From assembly GCA_001603765.1 (NCBI GenBank), contig LUZV01000028.1:1-9558 (forward strand): 9,558 nt of DNA. Reading direction: 5' to 3'. The position numbers and the translations under genes were made by a program. This document shows, piece after piece, positions 1 through 6,803 of this stretch (positions within the stretch are counted from its first letter, which is position 1; each line of letters begins with the position of its first letter). Source of the stretch: Anaerolineales bacterium Chloro_02 (GTDB taxonomy: Bacteria > Chloroflexota > Anaerolineae > Anaerolineales > Anaerolineaceae). A model generated the notes under the pieces. The model was given only the letters and a program-made list of their open reading frames with translations, was not told the DNA's origin and made no database searches.

Positions 1-672
1 TTGCGCCAACAGAAACTGCGCGCGGAGTTTCAGCTCAGGCTGCTGCAGGGTCACGGAGTTTGCCGGCTGAACCGCGCGTTGGATATTGGAGCCTCTTCAG
101 GCACCCTGTTGCAGACCCTGCATGAGGCTTACGGGGCTGAGGCGGTTGGGGTGGAACCGGGCAACGCCTACCGCAAGCTGGCTGAAAACAAGGGTTTCAC
201 CCTTTACCAAACGCTGGAGCAGCTCGAAGCTGCTGATGCCAACCGCTTCGACCTGGTAACCATCATGCACGTTCTCGAACACTTCGAAGACCCGCTTGGG
301 GTTTTGGTGGAAATCAGACAACGCCTGCTGGACCCGAACGGCGTCTTGTTGGTGGAAGTGCCTAATTTTTATGCCCACGAATCTTACGAGCTAGCGCATT
401 TGAGCTGTTTCACCGCCCATACTCTAAGTGAGATGCTTAAAAAAGCGGGTTTTAAGGTTGCATACATGGGTCAGCACGGCTATCCGCGCTCAGAAACCCT
501 CAATCTTTATCTTAGCGCCCTTGCCTATCCGCTAAAAGACCCGTCTGAGACTTATCAAACCGTGCCAGAACGCGGTGTCCCTCTGAAACGCGCGATTGGG
601 ATGACCAAAGGCGCCATTCTGACCAAACTCATGCCCGCGAAAACCTGGCTGCCGTTGGAGGAAAAAGCCTGA
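1..672 (+). CDS. Class I SAM-dependent methyltransferase, 5' partial
   Basis: Likely transfers a methyl group from S-adenosylmethionine to a sugar or lipid-linked glycan intermediate in the cytoplasm. Seen: a Rossmann motif I (DIGASSG, residues 28-34 counted from base 1), the ribose-binding acidic residue E52 in VGVEPG, and the FDLVTIMHVLEHFEDP stretch (83-98) typical of Methyltransf_23-type enzymes, followed by the VLLVEVPNF strand. Only about 27 residues precede motif I, fewer than usual for glycan-cluster C- or O-methyltransferases, which often carry an N-terminal extension. The in-frame TTG at base 1 is therefore probably not the true start, and the gene most likely begins upstream of the window. 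The stop overlaps the next start by one base (TGATG), so translation is probably coupled. The fold is confident; the substrate is unknown. A role in methylating or capping the glycan is inferred from the operon only. Confidence 0.8.
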   Translation: MRQQKLRAEFQLRLLQGHGVCRLNRALDIGASSGTLLQTLHEAYGAEAVGVEPGNAYRKLAENKGFTLYQTLEQLEAADANRFDLVTIMHVLEHFEDPLGVLVEIRQRLLDPNGVLLVEVPNFYAHESYELAHLSCFTAHTLSEMLKKAGFKVAYMGQHGYPRSETLNLYLSALAYPLKDPSETYQTVPERGVPLKRAIGMTKGAILTKLMPAKTWLPLEEKA

Positions 673-1625
673 TGCCGCCCGTCCTAACCCTTTTTACTGC
701 TCCAAAACCTTTCACCAATCCGCATATCGCGCTGATTCAGCACAACGCGCTCAGAAGTTGGAAAGCGATGGGTAGTGATGTGGAGGTTGCGCTGATCGGC
801 TCTGAGGAGGGTATCGCGGAAGCTGCCGCGGAGTATGGCTTTCGACATTTGCCCGATGTGCCGGTTAATCAGCTCGGAACACCCCTCATCAGCGGGATTT
901 TCCAGCTCGGTCGCGAGGTAAACCAAAGCCCCCTTTTGGCTTACGTCAACGCTGATATCATCCTCTTCCCTGACTTTTTGGACGTAGCGCAAAAAGTGGC
1001 GGAAAAGCTGCCAAAGTTTTTGTTGGTCGGGCAGCGTTGGGACTTGGAGGTTACCGAGCCTCTCAGTTTCGAGAGTGAATGGGTGGATCCGCTGCGGCGG
1101 CGCACCTGGCGGGACGGCAAACTGCATGTGCGCGCGGGAAGCGACTACTTTGTCTTTCCGCGGGTTTGTTTTCAGGAGATTCCGGATTTTTCGGTTGGAC
1201 GCGCGGGTTGGGACAATTGGATGATCTTTAAGGCGCGCCGTGAGGGTTGGGCGGTTGTGGATTGCAGCTCGGACCTCGACATCATTCATCAAAATCACGA
1301 CTACAGCCACCTGCCAGGCGGGCAGTCGCACTATCGCCTTCCTGAGACCGGGGAGAATATCCGCCTCGCGGGCGGGTATCGCACCATTTTTGATCTGGAC
1401 GATGCCTCTCACCGCCTCGCGCGCGGAACAATTGAACCGATGCCGCGAGATCGCAAAGGTAAATTGCGCGAATTCCAAAATCGTCCGATGTTAAAGCGCG
1501 GTGATTTTGCCATGACCCAGGCGCTCTTTACCCTTCTGCACCCCAAAAAGGCGTGGGTTGAATTCTGGAAAAATCGGGAGATGCAAAAAACCATGCACGC
1601 GTCCCGAGAATTGGGTTCAAAATAG
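672..1625 (+). CDS. Putative nucleotide-sugar glycosyltransferase with an NAD (DxD-like) motif
   Basis: A 317-residue soluble protein that looks like a GT-A-type transferase outside the standard GT2 pattern. Seen: an N-terminal strand-rich start (LTLFTAPKPF), then YVNADIILFPDF (91-102), in which N93-A-D95 sits where a metal-binding DxD motif would be. Further on are GSDYFVFPR (156-164), GWDNWMI (179-185) and HQNHDYSH (206-213), a His/Asp-rich segment that could bind metal or acceptor. There is no signal peptide or membrane segment. The start ATG is fixed by its overlap with the preceding stop. Proteins with a NAD(I/L)L motif occur as uncharacterised glycosyltransferase-like families in bacteria and plants. 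Its place between a methyltransferase and a GT2 gene supports work on the same glycan. Donor and acceptor cannot be told from the sequence. Confident that it is a gene; moderately confident that it is a glycosyltransferase. Confidence 0.72.
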   Translation: MPPVLTLFTAPKPFTNPHIALIQHNALRSWKAMGSDVEVALIGSEEGIAEAAAEYGFRHLPDVPVNQLGTPLISGIFQLGREVNQSPLLAYVNADIILFPDFLDVAQKVAEKLPKFLLVGQRWDLEVTEPLSFESEWVDPLRRRTWRDGKLHVRAGSDYFVFPRVCFQEIPDFSVGRAGWDNWMIFKARREGWAVVDCSSDLDIIHQNHDYSHLPGGQSHYRLPETGENIRLAGGYRTIFDLDDASHRLARGTIEPMPRDRKGKLREFQNRPMLKRGDFAMTQALFTLLHPKKAWVEFWKNREMQKTMHASRELGSK

Positions 1626-1630
1626 AGGAG
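1624..1630 (+). promoter_or_regulatory. Ribosome binding site for the GT2 gene
   Basis: The purine run AGAGGAG lies six bases before the ATG at 1637 and overlaps the stop codon of the previous gene. It fixes the start of the glycosyltransferase. Confidence 0.75.
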
Positions 1631-1636
1631 TCAGTT

Positions 1637-2602
1637 ATGCGAGTTGGGCAAAACCCCGCGAAAACAATCAAAGGAGTAGCCAAACCCAAGCGGATAACCG
1701 TCGCGGTGCTGAATTACATCCCTTTTCTGAGCGGTTTTTTCGCTGAGACCTTTGATGTGCTCAAGCTCTGCCTCAACAGCATCTGGCAAAACACTGACCT
1801 CCCCTATGACTTGCTGGTTTTTGATAACGCCTCTTGTCCGGAGGTGCGCGAATATCTGACGCAGATGCAGCAAGAGGGCAAGATCCAATTCCTGATCCTT
1901 TCCGATACCAATTTGGGAAAAGGCGGAGCCTGGAACATTATGCTGGCTGCCGCTCCGGGGGAGGTGATTGCCTACACCGACAACGATTGTTATTTCTTCC
2001 CTGGCTGGCTCTCAAACTCGCTTAAGGTGCTCGAAACCTACCCCAACGTAGGTATGGTCACATCGCGTCCGATTGCCAATGACAACAGCTACAACACCAG
2101 CACCATCGCCTGGGCTGAAAACGAACCTGCCGCTGAAATCAAATTCGGCAGATTTCTTGAATGGGAAGATTTCCGATCTTTTGTCGGCAGCCTGGGAGTA
2201 CCTGAGGAGGAAGCCAGAGAGCGCTATGCTGTTTTGGAAGACGCGGTGCTCAGCTATCAGGGTGTGCCGGCGTATTTGGGCGCGATCCACTATCAATTCC
2301 TGGCGTATAAAAACGTCCTGCGTCAATTTTTGCCCCTTGATATGGATCGTCCGATGGGGCAGGTGCAGCGCCTGGATGGGCTGGTGAACGACGCTGGTTA
2401 TTTGCGCCTGATGACCGCGGTGCCTTATATCCAAAACATGAGCAACCAGGTTCCTGAATGGGCAAGGCAGAATTTCGCAAAAACGGAGAAAAGCGTCCCT
2501 GATAAGAAAAAAGGCTTTCAGCTTAAAAATCTGCGGTTTATTAAATGGCCTCTGATGCGGTTATATGATTGGATCTTTAAGATTTACTGGAAGGAAGAAT
2601 AG
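1637..2602 (+). CDS. GT2-family (GT-A fold) glycosyltransferase
   Basis: A 321-residue cytoplasmic glycosyltransferase expected to move a sugar from a nucleotide donor to a growing glycan. Seen: the GT2 nucleotide-binding opening with VFDNAS (61-66) after a NTDLPYDLL strand, the NLGKGGAWN loop (92-100) typical of rhamnosyl/galactosyl-type GT2 enzymes, and the metal-binding TDND motif (114-117, DxD = D115-N-D117). A candidate catalytic acidic region lies around RLDGLVNDAGYL (245-256). The C-terminus is basic and aromatic (KWPLMRLYDWIFKIYWKEE) and could form an amphipathic membrane-associating helix, though it is not a clear transmembrane segment. About 20 basic residues precede the first strand (TVAVLNYI), and the strong ribosome site upstream supports this start. 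The donor specificity is not readable. The gene ends 24 bases before the next preferred start. Confidence 0.88.
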   Translation: MRVGQNPAKTIKGVAKPKRITVAVLNYIPFLSGFFAETFDVLKLCLNSIWQNTDLPYDLLVFDNASCPEVREYLTQMQQEGKIQFLILSDTNLGKGGAWNIMLAAAPGEVIAYTDNDCYFFPGWLSNSLKVLETYPNVGMVTSRPIANDNSYNTSTIAWAENEPAAEIKFGRFLEWEDFRSFVGSLGVPEEEARERYAVLEDAVLSYQGVPAYLGAIHYQFLAYKNVLRQFLPLDMDRPMGQVQRLDGLVNDAGYLRLMTAVPYIQNMSNQVPEWARQNFAKTEKSVPDKKKGFQLKNLRFIKWPLMRLYDWIFKIYWKEE

Positions 2603-2618
2603 CCTTTGCAGGGCGAGC

Positions 2619-2622
2619 GGAG
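2619..2622 (+). promoter_or_regulatory. Ribosome binding site for the Gfo/Idh/MocA gene, with competing upstream site
   Basis: GGAG lies four bases before the ATG at 2627. A second purine-rich site (AAGGAAG, 2591-2597) sits about eight bases before an in-frame TTG at 2606, which would add seven residues. The ATG is preferred because it places the Rossmann strand MKFLIAGLGSIG exactly at the N-terminus, as is normal in this family. Confidence 0.5.
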
Positions 2623-2626
2623 AAAA

Positions 2627-3619
2627 ATGAAGTTTTTAATTGCGGGTTTAGGGTCCATCGGCAGGCGCCACCTGCGCAACCTGCGCGCGCTCGGGCATGA
2701 AGACATCCTGCTCTACCGTACCCACCGAGCCACCTTGCCGGACGCGGAGCTTGAAGGTCTACCTGTCTATACGGAGTTGGACCGCGCGCTTGAAGAAGAG
2801 CCTGACGGCGTGATTGTTGCCAACCCGACCGCGCTCCATGTGCCCGTGGCAACGGCTGCCGCGCAAGCTGGCGCCACGCTTTTAATCGAAAAACCCATCT
2901 CCGACAGCCTCATTGGGCTCAGCGACCTTAAAACAGCCTTAGCAAAAAGCGGCAAAGCTGCCATGATCGGTTTCCATTTCCGCTTTCATCCGGTGTTGCG
3001 GCAGATTAAAACCTTGCTTGAAAGCGAACAGCTCGGCAAACCGCTCTCAGCACGCGCCCATTGGGGTGAATACTTGCCTGGTTGGCACCCCTGGGAAGAC
3101 TATCGGCTTTCTTATGCTGCCCGGGCTGAGCTTGGCGGCGGTGTGGTGAACACGCTTTCGCATCCTTTGGATTATTTGCGCTGGCTGCTGGGTGAAGTTG
3201 TAAACGTGAACGCCCGGATGGGACATTTAAGCGCGCTTGAATTGGATGTGGAAGACTACGCGGAGATCCTCATGGGTTTCGCGAACGGCAGCTCCGCGAG
3301 TGTGCATCTGGATTATTTTCAACAGCCTCCGTCGCATACGTTGGAAATTACCTGTGAAAACGGGCGCGTCTGTTGGGATAACGCGGACGGCAAAGCCCAA
3401 GTCTACCGAGCGCAAAGTGGTGCCCCAACTCAACTGACGCCTCCGGAGGGTTTTGAGCGCAACCAGATGTTTTTGGAAGAAATGGCGGGCTTTGTGCGCC
3501 TATGCCGGGGTGAATCGCTGCCGCACTGTTCTCTCGCGGACGGTATTCGCGTTCAGGAACTGGTGCTGGCAGCCAAGCAGTCTGCCGCGCAAGACGGCGG
3601 TTTGGTCTGGCTGTCCTGA
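2627..3619 (+). CDS. Gfo/Idh/MocA-family NAD(P)-dependent sugar oxidoreductase
   Basis: A 330-residue oxidoreductase expected to oxidise or reduce a sugar or sugar-nucleotide carbon in the cytoplasm. Seen: an N-terminal dinucleotide-binding motif GLGSIG (7-12) in a Rossmann domain, the family signature EKP (88-90; K89 is the usual catalytic lysine), GFHFRFHP (115-122), and the C-terminal domain motif GGG...LSHPLDYLRWLLG (170-189) with H179 at the expected catalytic histidine position. The usual Asp a few residues before that His is replaced (VNTLSH), a change I associate with the branch near surface-sugar genes. Length is normal. It lies 35 bases before the SDR gene, and such Gfo/Idh plus SDR pairs next to cytidylyltransferase and NeuB genes suggest a nonulosonate or precursor tailoring step. 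The exact substrate is unknown. Confidence 0.88.
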   Translation: MKFLIAGLGSIGRRHLRNLRALGHEDILLYRTHRATLPDAELEGLPVYTELDRALEEEPDGVIVANPTALHVPVATAAAQAGATLLIEKPISDSLIGLSDLKTALAKSGKAAMIGFHFRFHPVLRQIKTLLESEQLGKPLSARAHWGEYLPGWHPWEDYRLSYAARAELGGGVVNTLSHPLDYLRWLLGEVVNVNARMGHLSALELDVEDYAEILMGFANGSSASVHLDYFQQPPSHTLEITCENGRVCWDNADGKAQVYRAQSGAPTQLTPPEGFERNQMFLEEMAGFVRLCRGESLPHCSLADGIRVQELVLAAKQSAAQDGGLVWLS

Positions 3620-3645
3620 TGGTAGAATTCAGACGATAATTATTT

Positions 3646-3653
3646 GAGGAAAG
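3646..3653 (+). promoter_or_regulatory. Ribosome binding site for the SDR gene
   Basis: GAGGAAAG immediately precedes the ATG at 3655 with normal spacing, in the 35-base gap after the oxidoreductase gene. This is the longest non-coding gap in the window and holds nothing else convincing. Confidence 0.7.
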
Positions 3654-3654
3654 C

Positions 3655-4479
3655 ATGAGCAACATCCTGGACAAATTTGACCTTCACGGCAGAACCGCGC
3701 TTATCACGGGCGGGGCTGGGCTTTTGGGTCGGCAGTTTTCGTTAGCCCTGGCTCAGGCAGGCGCGAACGTTTTGGTGGCGGATCTGAACCGGAAAATAGC
3801 CGAGTCTTTCTCCTTCAGTTTACGCGAGCAGGGTCTGAGGGCTGAGGGTGTGGCTGTGGACGTGACTAATCCCGATTCCACCCGCGCGATGGTTCAAGCA
3901 GCCCGGGAAATATTTGGCGGGTTGGATATCCTGGTCAACAGCGCCGCGCTCGACCCTAAGTTTGACCCGGCAAATCTAAGCTCACAAGGGGCAAACGCCT
4001 TCGAAGACTACGCGCTCGACGCCTGGCGGCAGGCGCTGGACGTCAACCTGACCGGCATGTTTCTCGCCTCTCAGGCTGCCGTGCAGCCGATGCTCGCCGC
4101 GGGAAGGGGCGTAATCATCAACATCTCCTCAATCTATGGGATTGCTGGCCCGGATCAACGCCTTTACGAACGCCCGGACGGCAGCCGGCAATACAAACCG
4201 GTTTATTATTCCGTTACCAAAGCCGGCGTGTTGGGGTTTACCCGCTATCTGGCAGCCTACTATGCCGGCAAGAACATTCGCGTCAACGCGCTGACACCTG
4301 GCGGGGTGTTCAATGGGCACGATGAAACCTTCACGGAACAGTATTCCTCCCGCGCCATTTTGGGGCGGATGGCTAACATTGACGAAATAAGCGCCGCGAT
4401 GCTCTTTTTATGCAGCGACGCCAGCTCCTATATGACCGGCAGTAATCTGGTGGTAGATGGAGGGTGGACGGCATGGTAA
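3655..4479 (+). CDS. Short-chain dehydrogenase/reductase of the nonulosonate-cluster (PtmA-like) type
   Basis: A 274-residue classical SDR catalysing NAD(P)-dependent oxidation or reduction of a sugar hydroxyl or keto group. Seen: cofactor motif TGGAGLLG (18-25), D43 after the second strand (suggesting NAD preference), NSAA (95-98) in place of NNAG, N131, the ISSIYG strand with catalytic Ser (158/159), the YxxxK pair Y185/K189, and the C-terminal GSNLVVDGGW. The Ser-to-Tyr spacing is about 26 residues rather than the usual 13, because of a GPDQRLYERPDGSRQYKP insert (165-182). I recognise this insert from SDRs that neighbour CMP-sialate/legionaminate genes, such as flagellin-modification PtmA, though I could not align it here. 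The stop overlaps the next gene by seven bases, and this gene's last codons carry the next gene's ribosome site, so the two products are probably made together. The substrate is inferred only as a nonulosonate-pathway sugar. Confidence 0.88.
   Translation: MSNILDKFDLHGRTALITGGAGLLGRQFSLALAQAGANVLVADLNRKIAESFSFSLREQGLRAEGVAVDVTNPDSTRAMVQAAREIFGGLDILVNSAALDPKFDPANLSSQGANAFEDYALDAWRQALDVNLTGMFLASQAAVQPMLAAGRGVIINISSIYGIAGPDQRLYERPDGSRQYKPVYYSVTKAGVLGFTRYLAAYYAGKNIRVNALTPGGVFNGHDETFTEQYSSRAILGRMANIDEISAAMLFLCSDASSYMTGSNLVVDGGWTAW
4459..4464 (+). promoter_or_regulatory. Ribosome binding site for the neuA-HAD gene, inside the SDR coding region
   Basis: GGAGGG lies eight bases before the ATG at 4473 and encodes part of the SDR C-terminus. 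It favours ATG 4473 over an in-frame GTG at 4464, which overlaps the Shine-Dalgarno sequence itself. Confidence 0.75.
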
Positions 4480-5705
4480 GTAAACCTGAGGTTTTGGCGC
4501 TCATACCCGCCCGGGGCGGCTCAAAAGGCATCCCTCGCAAAAATCTGCGCGACTTTGCCGGCGCGCCGTTGATCGCTTATAGCATCGCGGCAGCTCTGCA
4601 AGCCGAACGGGTGACCCGTGTGATCGTCTCAACTGACGACTCAGAAATCGCTGAAGTTTCCCGCGCCTGGGGCGCGGAAACTCCCTTTATGCGCCCCGCG
4701 CAGCTAGCCCAGGACGACACAACTGATTTTCCGGTCTTTGAACACGCTCTGGAATGGCTGCGGGAGAATGAGGGTTATCTCCCCGAGATTGTGATCCAGC
4801 TTCGCCCGACTTCGCCGGTCAGACCGATCGGACTGTTGGATGAAGCGGTAAAACTGTTAATTGATCACCCTGAAGGCGATTGTGTCCGTGGTGTGGTGCC
4901 TTCGGGTCAGAACCCTTTCAAAATGTGGCGCATAAATGACAATGGTCAGTTAAAGCCGCTGTTGGAAGTCGCGGGAATCAGCGAGCCCTACAACGCCCCC
5001 AGGCAGGCGCTGCCTCCGACATTTTGGCAAACAGGGCATATTGATGCTATCCGCACCAGCACGATTTTGCAAAAGCGCAGCCTCACGGGCGATGTGATTT
5101 TGCCGATACTGATCGACCCAATTTACACCGTCGATATCGACACGCTCGAAGATCTGAGGAGCTCAGCGAAACTGATCGGCGATCCGCGCCTAAAAGCGGT
5201 GGACCCACTCCGCAACCGCCGGTCATTCCCAGGTAAGGTTAGCCACCTCATCATGGATTTTGACGGCGTCCACACTGACGACCAGGTCTATGTTGATCAG
5301 GATGGGCGTGAAAGCGTGCGGTGCAGCCGGTCAGACGGTTTTGGAATTGACTTGCTCAAAACAAAGAGCGACATCCAGCCGATCATTCTCTCGCGGGAAA
5401 CAAACCCGGTGGTCAGCGCGCGCGCTCGCAAACTGGGTATTGAGGTGTTCCAATCCGTCATGGCAAAAGATCAGGCGATCCAGGCGCTGATAATGGTAAG
5501 AAACCTCAACCCCGGCGAGCTTGTTTTTATTGGAAATGACCTGAACGACCTGGTTGTGCTGCCAGTTGTGGGATACTTTGTGTGCCCGGCAGACGCGCAT
5601 CCTCAGGTGCTCAGGCGGGCTGACCTGGTTCTAAACCATTCCGGCGGTCAAGGCGCAATCCGCGAGCTTGTGGAAAGACTGCTTGAAGAACGGCAGGACG
5701 AGTAA
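4473..5705 (+). CDS. neuA: CMP-nonulosonate synthetase fused to a KdsC-like HAD phosphatase
   Basis: A 410-residue, two-domain enzyme. The N-terminal half (about 1-235) is a cytidylyltransferase that joins CTP to a nonulosonic acid. It shows the P-loop-like IPARGGSKGIPRKN (11-24), VSTDD (52-56), RPTSP (111-115), NAPRQ (174-178), WQTGHIDAIR (185-194) and the magnesium-binding TVDIDT (219-224; D221, D223). The C-terminal half (about 255-405) is a C0-type HAD phosphatase with all four motifs: DFDGVHTDD (262-270; nucleophile D262 and acid/base D264), S307 in ILSRE, K332 in AKDQ, and GNDLND (354-359). It ends in the GGQGAIRE loop seen in KdsC. The fusion resembles vertebrate CMAS and some bacterial NeuA proteins, but here the HAD residues are intact, so it may dephosphorylate a nonulosonate-9-phosphate before activation. 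It overlaps the SDR gene. Which nonulosonate it uses is unknown; the symbol is a family-level assignment. Confidence 0.9.
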   Translation: MVSKPEVLALIPARGGSKGIPRKNLRDFAGAPLIAYSIAAALQAERVTRVIVSTDDSEIAEVSRAWGAETPFMRPAQLAQDDTTDFPVFEHALEWLRENEGYLPEIVIQLRPTSPVRPIGLLDEAVKLLIDHPEGDCVRGVVPSGQNPFKMWRINDNGQLKPLLEVAGISEPYNAPRQALPPTFWQTGHIDAIRTSTILQKRSLTGDVILPILIDPIYTVDIDTLEDLRSSAKLIGDPRLKAVDPLRNRRSFPGKVSHLIMDFDGVHTDDQVYVDQDGRESVRCSRSDGFGIDLLKTKSDIQPIILSRETNPVVSARARKLGIEVFQSVMAKDQAIQALIMVRNLNPGELVFIGNDLNDLVVLPVVGYFVCPADAHPQVLRRADLVLNHSGGQGAIRELVERLLEERQDE

Positions 5706-5715
5706 TTCATCTTAT

Positions 5716-5721
5716 AAAGGA
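5716..5721 (+). promoter_or_regulatory. Ribosome binding site for the radical SAM gene
   Basis: AAAGGA lies in the A-rich 28-base gap, about 12 bases before the ATG at 5734. The spacing is slightly long, but no better site serves the alternative ATG at 5755. An in-frame ATG at 5668, inside the preceding gene, would add a 22-residue tail that only reads the previous gene's DNA in another frame. Confidence 0.55.
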
Positions 5722-5733
5722 AACAAAACGACG

Positions 5734-6795
5734 ATGATTGATATTGAGTTTTACATGAAAGTTGGAGACTTAAAGAAGCGCCTGAGCGCTGGCGAAAAGT
5801 TCTCTGAAGCGCAGCTGAAAAGTTTGTTAGAGAGTTACCGCAGTCCGTACCCGGTGGTTTACAACATCGAGACCACCAACGCTTGTAATATGCGCTGCGA
5901 AATGTGCCCGCGCACAACGATGATGACCAGACCGGTTGAGACAATGGCTCCGGAGCTTTTTAAACGCGTGATTGATCAGCTTTCACCCTTCAGCACCGGA
6001 CAGCTGGCTCGCTGGCAGGACTTTGCTGAGGGTTACTATGGCGTCCCCCGGAACGGTATGAGCGAGAATCACTTTTTCCTGTATGTTATTCCGCGGGTGA
6101 TCGTGCTTCACGGTTATGGCGATCCGCTGCTCGACAAAAACATCCCCACTTACGTTAAGTGGATGACTGAGCGCGGCTTGGAATCTTACTTCTCATGCAA
6201 CCCCGCCAATATCAACATGGAGCGCACCATCGAAACCTTCGAAAACGGACTGGGCTACGTGAAATATTCGATCGAAAGCGTTGACGACCTGCGCCATAAG
6301 AGCGTGCGCGGCGAGGCATCCAACTTCACTCAGGCTTATCGTAACATTCTGAAACTGCTGGACCTGAAAGCCCAGAAGAATTACAAAACCACGATTGTGA
6401 TCACCATGATCAACCTCAACAAACCCTGGCAGCGCGAAGAGTATCAGAAGTTAGTTGAAGCATTTGAAGGGCTTGACGTCTACGTTTATCTAAAAAGTCA
6501 GGATCAAACCTGGTACGAAGATAATAAGCAAACTACAGAGTCGATTCACTGGCAGGAGTTTTGTCAGTTCCCTTGGTCGTCCATGACTGTAAAATCGAAC
6601 GGGGAATGCGCTCAATGCGTTGAAGATTTTAACAACGAGATTATCCTGGGCGATTCCCGGACCCAGAGCCTGTACGATATTTGGAACGGGCAAGCTTACC
6701 AGGACTTCCGAAATGACCATTTCAGCCTTAAACCCGGAATCAAGTGCACTGAGCAGTGCGATATGCACCTGATCGGCAGCTATTTAGCGCAGTAG
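5734..6795 (+). CDS. Radical SAM enzyme with SPASM-like C-terminal domain
   Basis: A 353-residue enzyme predicted to cleave S-adenosylmethionine at a [4Fe-4S] cluster and start radical chemistry on an unknown substrate. Seen: the cluster motif CNMRCEMC (C51, C55, C58) after the strand VVYNIETTNA, and HGYGDPLLD (126-134) at the place of the SAM-binding GGE motif. Next come YSIESVD (178-184) and a C-terminal set of cysteines, C277, C292, C295, C338 and C342, in a FPWSSMTVKSNGECAQC...GDSRTQSLYDIWNG context. This matches the SPASM/twitch pattern of an auxiliary Fe-S cluster, although five cysteines suggest a reduced version. About 68 residues separate the CxxxCxxC motif from GYGDP, longer than usual, because of an insert around 83-118. 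It lies between the cytidylyltransferase and NeuB genes, so a sugar or nonulosonate modification (epimerisation, deoxygenation or dehydrogenation) is a reasonable guess. A peptide or protein substrate is the alternative. Confidence 0.87.
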   Translation: MIDIEFYMKVGDLKKRLSAGEKFSEAQLKSLLESYRSPYPVVYNIETTNACNMRCEMCPRTTMMTRPVETMAPELFKRVIDQLSPFSTGQLARWQDFAEGYYGVPRNGMSENHFFLYVIPRVIVLHGYGDPLLDKNIPTYVKWMTERGLESYFSCNPANINMERTIETFENGLGYVKYSIESVDDLRHKSVRGEASNFTQAYRNILKLLDLKAQKNYKTTIVITMINLNKPWQREEYQKLVEAFEGLDVYVYLKSQDQTWYEDNKQTTESIHWQEFCQFPWSSMTVKSNGECAQCVEDFNNEIILGDSRTQSLYDIWNGQAYQDFRNDHFSLKPGIKCTEQCDMHLIGSYLAQ

Positions 6796-6800
6796 AGGAA
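6794..6800 (+). promoter_or_regulatory. Ribosome binding site for the neuB-like gene
   Basis: AGAGGAA overlaps the preceding TAG stop and is correctly spaced to the ATG at 6804. It selects this start over an in-frame ATG at 6756 inside the radical SAM gene. The 6804 start also places the strand YTVKIGERLVG and then IVGEIGINHNGD at the usual distance from the N-terminus. Confidence 0.75.
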
Positions 6801-6803
6801 CAG

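Noticed and set aside
684..1478. Long open frame on the minus strand (264 codons) opposite the NAD-motif glycosyltransferase gene
   Set aside because: It lies wholly antisense to a gene with clear protein motifs, has no recognisable domain and no operon context on that strand. It is explained by codon bias in GC-rich DNA.
2606..2608. TTG as the start of the Gfo/Idh/MocA gene, with AAGGAAG upstream
   Set aside because: It would add seven residues before a Rossmann strand that normally begins the protein; ATG 2627 fits better, though the TTG is not excluded.
3635..3640. GATAAT resembling a -10 promoter box in the 35-base gap before the SDR gene
   Set aside because: No acceptable -35 hexamer lies 16-18 bases upstream (TGTCCT is a poor match), and the surrounding genes look co-transcribed.
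6756..6803. Earlier ATG start for neuB within the radical SAM gene
   Set aside because: The extra 16 residues read the previous gene's DNA in another frame, and a strong ribosome site precedes ATG 6804.
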